Source: Lysobacter gummosus (GTDB taxonomy: Bacteria; Pseudomonadota; Gammaproteobacteria; Xanthomonadales; Xanthomonadaceae). Taken from it: 64,000 nucleotides of DNA. The stretch is taken from NCBI RefSeq assembly GCF_001442805.1, contig NZ_CP011131.1:2852001-2916000 (forward strand), given 5' to 3'. Made by a program: the position numbers and the translations under genes. The notes below the pieces were generated by a model. The model was not told where the DNA came from. It was given only the letters and a program-made list of their open reading frames with translations, and ran no database searches. Below are positions 50,569-57,759 of this stretch, one piece after another; the stretch's first letter is position 1, and each line of letters begins with the position of its first letter.

Positions 50569-51882
50569 ATGACCGACGAACGCAACCGCGACGCAACGCC
50601 ACCCTTCGATCCGCTGCGCCGCGAATTCCTGCAGCGAGGCGTCGGCACCGCCGCCGCGGTCGGCCTGGCCTCCGTGTTCGGCAGCGCGTATGCCGGTGGC
50701 AGCGACGAAATCCGCGTGGGCCTGATCGGCGCTGGCGGCCGCGGCACCGGCGCGCTGCGCAACGTGCTGGAAGCCGCGCCCGGCGTGCGCGTGGTCGCCA
50801 TCGGCGATGTGTTCCCGGAGCAGTTGGGCAAGAGCATCGCCGCGATCGAAGCCAAGCTCGGCAAGCCGATCGGCGTACCGCCGGAGCGTCAGTTCTCCGG
50901 GCTCGATGCTTATAAGAAAGTCATCGCGCAGGACATCAACTACGTCATCCTGGCCAGCCCGCCGGCGTTCCGGCCCGAGCACCTCAAGGCGGCGATCGAA
51001 GCCGGCAAGCACGTGTTCACGGAGAAACCCATCGCCGTGGATTCGCCCGGCGTGCGCCAGGTGCTGGCGCTGTCCGACATCGCCGACGGCAAGGGCCTGA
51101 AGATCGCCGCCGGCACGCAGCGCCGGCATCAGGCCGGTTATCTGGACACGATCAAACGCATCCACGACGGCGCCATCGGCGAAATCGTCGCCGCCCGCGC
51201 GTACTGGAACCAGGGCGGCCTGTGGCATGTCGACCGCAAGCCGGGCTGGAGCGACGGCGAATGGATGCTGCGCAACTGGCTGTACTTCAACTGGCTGGCC
51301 GGCGACATCATCGTCGAACAGCACATCCACAACATGGACGTGGTCAACTGGGCGATGAATGCGCATCCAGCCAGCGCGGTGAGCCTGGCGGGCCGGCAAG
51401 TGCGCACCGAATCGGTGTTCGGCAATGTGTACGACCATTTCGCCACCGATTTCGAATACGAAAGCGGCGCGCACATGATCAGCATGTGCAGGCAGATGGA
51501 CGGCTGCGCCAACAACATCTCCGAGGCCCTGGTCGGCACGCGCGGCAACTCGCGCGTGGATCAGCACGTCATCACCGGCGCCAATGCCTGGAAGCGCGAC
51601 TCGCGCCTGGCCGAGAGCGATATCGATCCGTACGTGCAGGAACACGCCGACCTGATCGCGGCGATCCGCGGCGGCAAGCCGCTCAACGAACTCAAGCAGG
51701 TTTCGGAAGCCACCCTGACCGCGATCATGGGACGCATGGCCGGTTACAGCGGCGGCCGCGTGACCTGGGAGGAGGCGCTCAATTCGCAGGAATCGCTGGC
51801 GCCGGCTCCGTTCACCTTGAGCGGTTCGATCGCGGTGCCGGTCGTCGCCATGCCTGGCCGGACCGGCGACAAGCAGGCATGA
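50569..51882 (+). CDS. Tat-exported Gfo/Idh/MocA-family oxidoreductase
   Basis: 437 residues. The Tat motif RREFLQRG is at 17-24. A Rossmann NAD(P) site follows (VGLIGAGGRGTG, 50-61), then TEKPIAVDSPGV with the EKP motif at 152-154 and DIIVEQHIHNMDVVNW with likely catalytic His254. The Tat signal implies folding with a bound cofactor before export. Such enzymes interconvert hydroxyl and keto groups on sugars without needing external NAD if the cofactor stays bound. In this island it would oxidise or reduce C3 of a sugar or glycoside. GGAAAGG precedes the ATG. The gene follows the SUMF1-like gene by 86 bp. Confidence 0.87.
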   Translation: MTDERNRDATPPFDPLRREFLQRGVGTAAAVGLASVFGSAYAGGSDEIRVGLIGAGGRGTGALRNVLEAAPGVRVVAIGDVFPEQLGKSIAAIEAKLGKPIGVPPERQFSGLDAYKKVIAQDINYVILASPPAFRPEHLKAAIEAGKHVFTEKPIAVDSPGVRQVLALSDIADGKGLKIAAGTQRRHQAGYLDTIKRIHDGAIGEIVAARAYWNQGGLWHVDRKPGWSDGEWMLRNWLYFNWLAGDIIVEQHIHNMDVVNWAMNAHPASAVSLAGRQVRTESVFGNVYDHFATDFEYESGAHMISMCRQMDGCANNISEALVGTRGNSRVDQHVITGANAWKRDSRLAESDIDPYVQEHADLIAAIRGGKPLNELKQVSEATLTAIMGRMAGYSGGRVTWEEALNSQESLAPAPFTLSGSIAVPVVAMPGRTGDKQA

Positions 51883-51948
51883 GGGCGCGGCCCATGACGA
51901 TGACTTCGTCGGCCTGCTGCCCGGCCGCCTGGAACGGGTGCTAGGCAA

Positions 51949-53073
51949 GTGAAACGCCCGCTGGCCGCGTTCGCGATCTTCGCCGCGCTGTCGGCGACGG
52001 CGTTCGCGACGCACGCGCAGACGCCGCTCACGCGCTACCAGCGCAGCGAGGCGCACATGGGTACGCAGACCCGCATCGTGCTGTACGCCGCCGACGCGGC
52101 AAGCGCCGACCGGGCGATGCGCGCCGGGTTCGCCCGCATCGCGCAACTCGACGGCGAACTCAGCGACTACCGCGAAGACAGCTGCCTGATGCGCCTGGCC
52201 GCGCAGGCCGGCCACGGCGACATCGCGGTCGGCGCGGATCTGTTCCGCGTGCTGCAGGCCGGCCAGGACGTGGCCGAACGTTCCGGCGGCGCCTTCGACG
52301 TCACCCAGGGCGCGCTCACCCGCTTGTGGCGCAGCGCCCGAAAGCTCAGCGAATTGCCGCGCAGCGAACGCATCGAACGCGCGCGCGCGAACGGCGGCTA
52401 TCGTTATTTGCATCTGGATGCGCAGGCGCGCACCGTCCGCATCGATCGGCCCGGCATCGGGTTGGATGTCGGCGGCATCGCCAAGGGCTACGCGGCCGAC
52501 GAAGCCTTGGCCGCGGTTACGGGGCAAGGGGTGACGCGCGCGTTGGTCGCGCTGGGCGGAGACATCGCGGTGTCCGACGCGCCGCCGGACGCGCCGGGCT
52601 GGCGCGTGAGCATCGCGCCGCTGGCGCCCGCGCAAGCTCCACTGCGAGCGATCGCGCAGACGACGCTGTACCTGCGCCACGCCGCCGTCTCCACCGCCGG
52701 CGATGCCGAACAATGGTTCGAGGTCGACGGACGGCGCTATTCGCACCTGATCGATCCGCGCAGCGGCTGGCCGATGCTGGGCCGCAGCGCGACCACGGTG
52801 ATCGCACGCCGCGGCATCGACGCCGACGGCCTGGATACCGCCGCCGCCCTGCTCGGCCCGATCGAAGGCGCGCGGCTGGTCGAATCGGTGCCGGGCGCGG
52901 CCATGCGCATGGAGCGGGACGATCCGCTCGCGAATGCGACCGAGGTACGTGCTTCGACCGGCTGGCCGCGCCAGAATCATTCGCTGTACGACGGCGCCGC
53001 TCCGCTCCATGGCCGCGCCGCCGTCGCGGCCACTGCTCGCCCTCTTCCGTCGACATCATCGAGCCCGCCATGA
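51949..53073 (+). CDS. FAD:protein FMN transferase (ApbE family)
   Basis: 374 residues from a GTG start with a signal peptide (1-24, cut after THA). The ApbE core shows YQRSEAHMGTQTRIVLYA, GGAFDVTQGAL, IGLDVGGIAKGYAADEAL, ALVALGGDIAVS and YSHLIDPRSGWPM. ApbE attaches FMN to Thr/Ser of periplasmic electron-transfer proteins, using Mg and FAD. No FMN-binding acceptor (NqrC/RnfG-like or DUF2271) is encoded in the window, so the acceptor is elsewhere or new. The C-terminal 40 residues are low complexity. Its stop overlaps the next ATG (ATGA), implying translational coupling to the DUF1080 gene. Confidence 0.87.
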   Translation: MKRPLAAFAIFAALSATAFATHAQTPLTRYQRSEAHMGTQTRIVLYAADAASADRAMRAGFARIAQLDGELSDYREDSCLMRLAAQAGHGDIAVGADLFRVLQAGQDVAERSGGAFDVTQGALTRLWRSARKLSELPRSERIERARANGGYRYLHLDAQARTVRIDRPGIGLDVGGIAKGYAADEALAAVTGQGVTRALVALGGDIAVSDAPPDAPGWRVSIAPLAPAQAPLRAIAQTTLYLRHAAVSTAGDAEQWFEVDGRRYSHLIDPRSGWPMLGRSATTVIARRGIDADGLDTAAALLGPIEGARLVESVPGAAMRMERDDPLANATEVRASTGWPRQNHSLYDGAAPLHGRAAVAATARPLPSTSSSPP

Positions 53074-53798
53074 TCCGTTCCGTCCATCTGCAACCCTTCC
53101 TGCCGCCCATGGCGCTGTGCATCCTGCTGGCGTGCGCCACCAGCGCAAGCGCCGCCCGGCCCGCGGCGAGCGACAGCGTGAGCGCCGCCGAACGCCGCGA
53201 AGGTTTCGTGTCGCTGTTCGATGGTCGCTCGCTGCGGGGCTGGCACGGCTACGGCAAGTCCGGGCAACCGGTGCAGGGATGGAAGGCCGTCGATGGTGCA
53301 TTGGTGCGCACCGAGGCCGGCGGCGATCTGGTCAGCGACAAGCAGTACGGCGATTTCGAATTGCGCATCGACTGGAAGATATCGCCCGGCGGCAACAGCG
53401 GCATCTTCTATCGCGGCAGCGAGTCGGAGCCGCAGATCTACCGCAGCGCGATCGAGTACCAGGTGCTCGACAACGACCATCATCCCGACGGCAAGAACGG
53501 ACGCGACCGCTGGGCCTCGGCCCTGTACGGCCTGTATCCGCCGGCCAAGGTCGCGAACCGCCCGGTCGGCGAATGGAACCAGACCCGGATCGTCGTGCGC
53601 GGGGACCACGTCGAGCATTGGCTCAACGGCGAGAAAGTGCTCGAATGCACGCTGGGCTCGCCGGACTGGAAGGCCCGCGTCGCGGCGAGCAAGTTCAAGG
53701 ACTGGCCGTCCTTCGCTGTCGCCCGCAGCGGCGTCATCGGCCTGCAGGATCACGGCGACTCGGTCAGCTATCGCAATATCCGCATTCGCGAGCTTTGA
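53070..53798 (+). CDS. DUF1080 protein (3-keto-disaccharide hydrolase family), second copy
   Basis: 242 residues with a signal peptide (about 1-29). The DUF1080 jelly roll shows FVSLFDGRSLRGWHGYG, GDFELRIDWKISPGGNSGIFYRG, YQVLDNDHHPDGKNG and SVSYRNIRIREL. It is longer than the copy at 44745 and clearly diverged from it, so the two probably cleave different 3-keto-glycosides. The start codon lies inside the ApbE stop (ATGA). It is probably periplasmic, possibly hydrolysing the keto-glycoside formed by the Gfo/Idh/MocA or GMC enzyme. Confidence 0.86.
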   Translation: MIRSVHLQPFLPPMALCILLACATSASAARPAASDSVSAAERREGFVSLFDGRSLRGWHGYGKSGQPVQGWKAVDGALVRTEAGGDLVSDKQYGDFELRIDWKISPGGNSGIFYRGSESEPQIYRSAIEYQVLDNDHHPDGKNGRDRWASALYGLYPPAKVANRPVGEWNQTRIVVRGDHVEHWLNGEKVLECTLGSPDWKARVAASKFKDWPSFAVARSGVIGLQDHGDSVSYRNIRIREL

Positions 53799-53905
53799 TG
53801 TTCCAAGGGCATCGATTCGCGGATCGCCGCTCTCGACAAGGATCTACCCGGAACACCGATCGCTAGGCTCGACGCCCTCCTCCACTGCAGCGCCACGGGA
53901 ACGCC

Positions 53906-55144
53906 ATGACCGCATCCATCCGTATCCGCCTGTCGGTCATGATGTTCCTACAGTACTTCGCCTGGGGCGCGTGGACGGTCACGATGGGCACGTATCTGCT
54001 GCAGGCGATGAAATTCAGCGGCGAACAGACCGGCCTGGCCTACGGCACCTCGGCCATCGCGGCGATCGTCTCGCCGCTGTTCGTGGGGCTGGTGGTGGAC
54101 CGCTGGTTCGCCAGCCAGCGCGCTCTGGCGGTGTTGTTCCTGCTCAGCGCGGCCACGTTGTATTACGCCTCGCTGCAGACGAGCTTCGTGCCGTTCTATG
54201 CGGCCTTGCTGCTGCACATGCTGTGTTTCATGCCGACCATCGCGCTCAGCAACGCGGTCGCGTTCCGCCACATGGACAATCCGCAGCAGCAGTTCCCCGG
54301 CGTACGCGTGCTCGGCACGATCGGCTGGATCGCCGCCGGCTGGTTGGTCGGGTATGTGCTGCACGCGGAAAACAGCGCGGTCCAATTCCTGGTCTCGGTG
54401 ATCGCCCTGGTGGTGCTGGGCCTGTTCTCGCTGGCGTTGCCGCACACCCCGCCGCTGCCGCGGGCGCAGGATGCGGCGCGACCGGGCTTGCGCGATTTCC
54501 TGGGACTGGACGCGCTGCAGCTGATGCGCAACAGATCGTTCGCGGTGTTCATGATCGGCTCGCTGCTGGTCTGCATCCCGCTGCAGTTCTACTACGCCTT
54601 CACCAACGGCTTTCTCAACGAGATCGGCGTGTCCAACGCCGCCGGCAAGATGACCTTCGGGCAGATGTCCGAGATCGCCTTCATGTTGGCGATGCCCCTG
54701 TTCTTCCGCCGCCTGGGCATCAAGGCGATGCTGCTGATCGGCATGGCCGCGTGGGCGGCGCGCTATCTGCTGTTCGCCAGCGGCGACAGCGGCCAGCTGA
54801 TGTGGATGCTGTACCTGGGCATTCTTCTGCACGGCGTGTGCTACGACTTCTTCTTCGTCAGCGGCCAGATCTACGTCGACCGCGAAGCGCCGGCGCACCT
54901 GCGCGCCTCCGCGCAGGGCTTTCTGACCCTGGTGACCTGGGGCGTGGGCATGTTGATCGGCTCGTGGCTGTCGGGCAAGGCGGTCGACGCCTATCGCGTC
55001 GCCGGCGATGCCGGCCTGCACGACTGGTCGCGGATCTGGCTGATTCCCGCTGTCGGCGCGGCCGCGGTCTTCGTCTTGTTCGCGTTGTTCTTCCGCGACC
55101 GCGCACCGCAACCCATAACCGGCCAGGGAGCGCCCGCGCCGTGA
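53906..55144 (+). CDS. MFS transporter, nucleoside:H+ symporter (NupG/XapB) family
   Basis: 412 residues with 12 predicted helices. It begins MTASIRIRLSVMMFLQYFAWGAWTVTMGTYL, which is typical of the nucleoside:H+ symporter branch of MFS, and has GVRVLGTIGWIAAGWLVGY and YDFFFVSGQIYVDREAPAHLRASAQGFLTLVTWGVGM. Members found in carbohydrate loci probably import sugars rather than nucleosides. Here the carrier would bring a keto-sugar or monosaccharide released in the periplasm into the cell. It lies 107 bp after the DUF1080 gene. The substrate is an inference from context. Confidence 0.85.
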   Translation: MTASIRIRLSVMMFLQYFAWGAWTVTMGTYLLQAMKFSGEQTGLAYGTSAIAAIVSPLFVGLVVDRWFASQRALAVLFLLSAATLYYASLQTSFVPFYAALLLHMLCFMPTIALSNAVAFRHMDNPQQQFPGVRVLGTIGWIAAGWLVGYVLHAENSAVQFLVSVIALVVLGLFSLALPHTPPLPRAQDAARPGLRDFLGLDALQLMRNRSFAVFMIGSLLVCIPLQFYYAFTNGFLNEIGVSNAAGKMTFGQMSEIAFMLAMPLFFRRLGIKAMLLIGMAAWAARYLLFASGDSGQLMWMLYLGILLHGVCYDFFFVSGQIYVDREAPAHLRASAQGFLTLVTWGVGMLIGSWLSGKAVDAYRVAGDAGLHDWSRIWLIPAVGAAAVFVLFALFFRDRAPQPITGQGAPAP

Positions 55145-55289
55145 GGCCGTTGGCCGCGCTCGCCGGCAGCGCCCAGGCGCGCGCACGCGCTGCGCGTGCA
55201 GTGCACGGTCGACGCCATGCTCGACAGCGCCGCCCGCGGCGGCATGTGGACGGCGGTCGCCGCGTCTGCCCAATCTTGAGGACCATCGC

Positions 55290-56252
55290 ATGAAACTCGG
55301 CGTCTTCACCCCGTTGTTCGCCAAGCTGAGTCTTGAACAGATGCTGCGCAAGGTGCAGGCCGCCGGCCTGGACGCGGTCGAGCTCGGCGCCGGCGGCTTT
55401 CCCGGCGCCGATCATCTCGATGTCGAAGGCCTGCTCGCCTCGGCCGATCGAGCGCGCGATTTCCGCGCGCTCATCGCCGATCACGGCCTGATCGTCAGCG
55501 CCCTGTCCTGCCATGGCAATCCGCTGCATCCCGATCCCGATATCGCCCGGCGCGACGACGCCATCCTGCGCCGCACCGTGCGCCTGGCCGAACGCCTTGA
55601 AGTGCCGGTGGTGATCACCTTCTCCGGTTGCCCCGGCGACAGCGACACCGCGCGCATCCCCAACTGGATTACCTCGCCGTGGCCGCCGGAGATGCTGCAG
55701 ACGCTGGAATGGCAGTGGAACGAGAAAGCGATTCCGTACTGGCGCGAGGCCACCGCCGATGCGCGCGAGCACGGCATCCGCATCGCCCTGGAACCGCATC
55801 CGAACTTCATCGTGCACAACGTGGACACGGCGCTGCGCCTGCGCGCGGCGGCCGGCGATCACCTGGGCGTCAACCTCGATCCCAGCCACATGCTATGGCG
55901 CGGCGTCGACATGCCGCAGGCGATCCGCGCACTGGGCCCGGCGATTTTCCACTTCCATGCCAAGGACGTCGCCGTGGACCGCGCCAACACCGCCGTCAAC
56001 GGCGTGATCGACGGCAGGTCGTATCGCGACATCGCGCAACGCGCGTGGAGCTTCCGCTCGGTCGGGCATGGGCACGACCTGCTGGTGTGGAAACAGATCA
56101 TGCAGGCCCTGCGCGTCGCCGGTTACGACTATGTGGTGAGCCTGGAACACGAGGACGCGCTGATGTCTACCGAGCAAGGTTTCCAGACCGCCATCGACAC
56201 TCTGAAGCTGGCGTTGCTGCGCGAGGCGGCCGACGAGCCGTGGTGGACCTGA
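55290..56252 (+). CDS. Cytoplasmic sugar phosphate isomerase/epimerase (AP-endonuclease-2 TIM barrel)
   Basis: 320 residues without a signal peptide, beginning MKLGVFTPLFAKLSLEQML. Metal-site motifs are IALEPHPNFIVHN, GVNLDPSHMLWRG, FHFHAKDV and SLEHED (Glu, Asp, His, Glu). The protein should be cytoplasmic and handle the imported sugar, for example by epimerising or isomerising a keto-hexose or inosose. GAGGA precedes the ATG at 55290. It follows the MFS gene in the rightward operon. The exact substrate is unknown. Confidence 0.85.
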   Translation: MKLGVFTPLFAKLSLEQMLRKVQAAGLDAVELGAGGFPGADHLDVEGLLASADRARDFRALIADHGLIVSALSCHGNPLHPDPDIARRDDAILRRTVRLAERLEVPVVITFSGCPGDSDTARIPNWITSPWPPEMLQTLEWQWNEKAIPYWREATADAREHGIRIALEPHPNFIVHNVDTALRLRAAAGDHLGVNLDPSHMLWRGVDMPQAIRALGPAIFHFHAKDVAVDRANTAVNGVIDGRSYRDIAQRAWSFRSVGHGHDLLVWKQIMQALRVAGYDYVVSLEHEDALMSTEQGFQTAIDTLKLALLREAADEPWWT

Positions 56253-56313
56253 GCCGCCGCGCCCATCTCGCACTGCCCGCATCGCCCGATACGCTCACCG
56301 ACAGGACCCGCCC

Positions 56314-57240
56314 ATGCAACGACGCGCCTTCCTCCAATCGACCGCCGCCGCCGCGGCCGCCACCGTGTTGCCTTCGATGGCGGCCGCCGGCGCGAAACCG
56401 GCGACGCATGGGCCCGCCCCGGACTTCAAGCTCAAGTACGCCCCGCACCTGGGCATGTTCGAAGCCTCGGCGGGCAAGGATCCGATCGCGCAGATTCGTT
56501 ACATGGCCCAGGCCGGCTTCAAGGCGTATGAAGACAACGAACTGATGCAACGCCCGGTGGCCTTGCAGGAACGCATCGGCGAGACCCTCGCCGGCAACGG
56601 CATGACCATGGGCGTGTTCGTGATCGACGCCGGCGACAACTGGAAGGTGTCCTACACCACCGGCAAGAAGGAATTCCGCGAGGCCTTCGTCAAGACCTGC
56701 CGCGATGCGGTGGCGACGGCCAAGCGCGTCAACGCGAAATGGATGACCATCGTGCCCGGCTTCTTCGAGGCCAGGTTGCCCGTGGACATCCAGACCGGCC
56801 ACGTGATCGACGCGATCCGCGCCGGCGCCGAGGTGATGGAGCCGCACGGCCTGACCATGGTGATGGAACCGCTGAGCGACCGGCCCGAGCTGTTCCTGCG
56901 CACCTCCGCGCAGGCCTACGCCATCGCCCGCGCCGTGAACAGTCCGGCCTGCAAGATCCTCTACGACATCTATCACCTGCAGCGAAACGAAGGAAACCTG
57001 ATCCACCACATCGACCTGGCCTGGGACGAAATCGCCTACTTCCAGATCGGCGACGTTCCGGGCCGCAAGGAACCGGGCACCGGCGAGGTCAACTATCGCA
57101 ACATCTTCGCCTACATCCACGAGCGCATGCACAAGGAAGGCCGGGACTTCGTGTTCGGCATGGAACACGGCAACGCCTCGCCCGGGGTCGAGGGCGAGCG
57201 GCGTTTGATCGAGGCTTACCGGCGCAGCGACGACTTCTGA
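56314..57240 (+). CDS. Hydroxypyruvate isomerase-like TIM-barrel protein, exported
   Basis: 308 residues. The N-terminus MQRRAFLQSTAAAAAAT (RR plus F-L, then an Ala-rich core) is a Tat-type signal, ending near MAAAG. The barrel resembles hydroxypyruvate isomerase (Hyi): AKWMTIVPGF, TMVMEPLSD, ILYDIYHLQRNEGN, FQIGDVPGRKEPGTGEVNYRNIF and FGMEHGN. Glu, Asp, His and Glu in these motifs would bind metal. An exported Hyi homologue beside keto-sugar enzymes suggests action on a keto-sugar, not hydroxypyruvate. It is the last gene of the rightward operon, convergent with the Rid gene. Confidence 0.82.
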   Translation: MQRRAFLQSTAAAAAATVLPSMAAAGAKPATHGPAPDFKLKYAPHLGMFEASAGKDPIAQIRYMAQAGFKAYEDNELMQRPVALQERIGETLAGNGMTMGVFVIDAGDNWKVSYTTGKKEFREAFVKTCRDAVATAKRVNAKWMTIVPGFFEARLPVDIQTGHVIDAIRAGAEVMEPHGLTMVMEPLSDRPELFLRTSAQAYAIARAVNSPACKILYDIYHLQRNEGNLIHHIDLAWDEIAYFQIGDVPGRKEPGTGEVNYRNIFAYIHERMHKEGRDFVFGMEHGNASPGVEGERRLIEAYRRSDDF

Positions 57241-57285
57241 GCGGCCTTCGGCTTTGTCGAGCGCGGAAAGCTCTCAGCGACGCGG

Positions 57286-57681
57286 TCAATCGATGACCGC
57301 GATCGCATCGACCTCGATCAGATAGCCCGGGGACAGCGACGTCACGCCGAGCACCACATCGGCCGGCTTGTGATCGCCGAACAGCGTCTTGCGGGCTGCT
57401 TCGATAATCGGCAGGCATGCATCGCGTTCGTAGTTGACGACGTAGATCGTGATTCTTGCGACGTGCTCGGGCCCGGCGCCGGCGGCGGCCAGTGCGCGGC
57501 CGAGATTGGCGTAGACCTGGCGCGCCTGAACCGCGAGATCGCCCGGGCCCACCAGATTGCCGTCGCTGTCTTCCGGCTCCTGGCCCGAGACGAATACCAG
57601 CTTGCTTCCGGTCGCGACGACGACCTGGGTGTAGCTTTGCGGCGCCGGCAGATCGACGGGGTTGATGCATTTGAGCGCCAT
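57286..57681 (-). CDS. Rid (YjgF/YER057c) family protein lacking the catalytic Arg
   Basis: 131 residues with the Rid fold: GSKLVFVSGQEPEDSDGNLVGPGDLAVQARQVYANLGRAL and a C-terminal LIEVDAIAVID. In RidA deaminases the segment reads PARSCVEVxxLP, and its Arg binds the imine carboxylate. Here the aligned segment is PADVVLGVTSLS, so Asp replaces Arg. This puts the protein in one of the Rid subgroups without 2-iminopropanoate deaminase activity. It is transcribed leftwards, upstream of the pao-like genes in the same direction but 79 bp before phase with them, and may serve their catabolic route. Confidence 0.8.
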   Translation of the reverse strand: MALKCINPVDLPAPQSYTQVVVATGSKLVFVSGQEPEDSDGNLVGPGDLAVQARQVYANLGRALAAAGAGPEHVARITIYVVNYERDACLPIIEAARKTLFGDHKPADVVLGVTSLSPGYLIEVDAIAVID

Positions 57682-57759
57682 TGATTACCTGTTCTGTTGA
57701 CTGTGGCGGGAACCGGGCAACAGTCATTGTTCACCCGCCGGCAAGCCGCACGGAAACGG

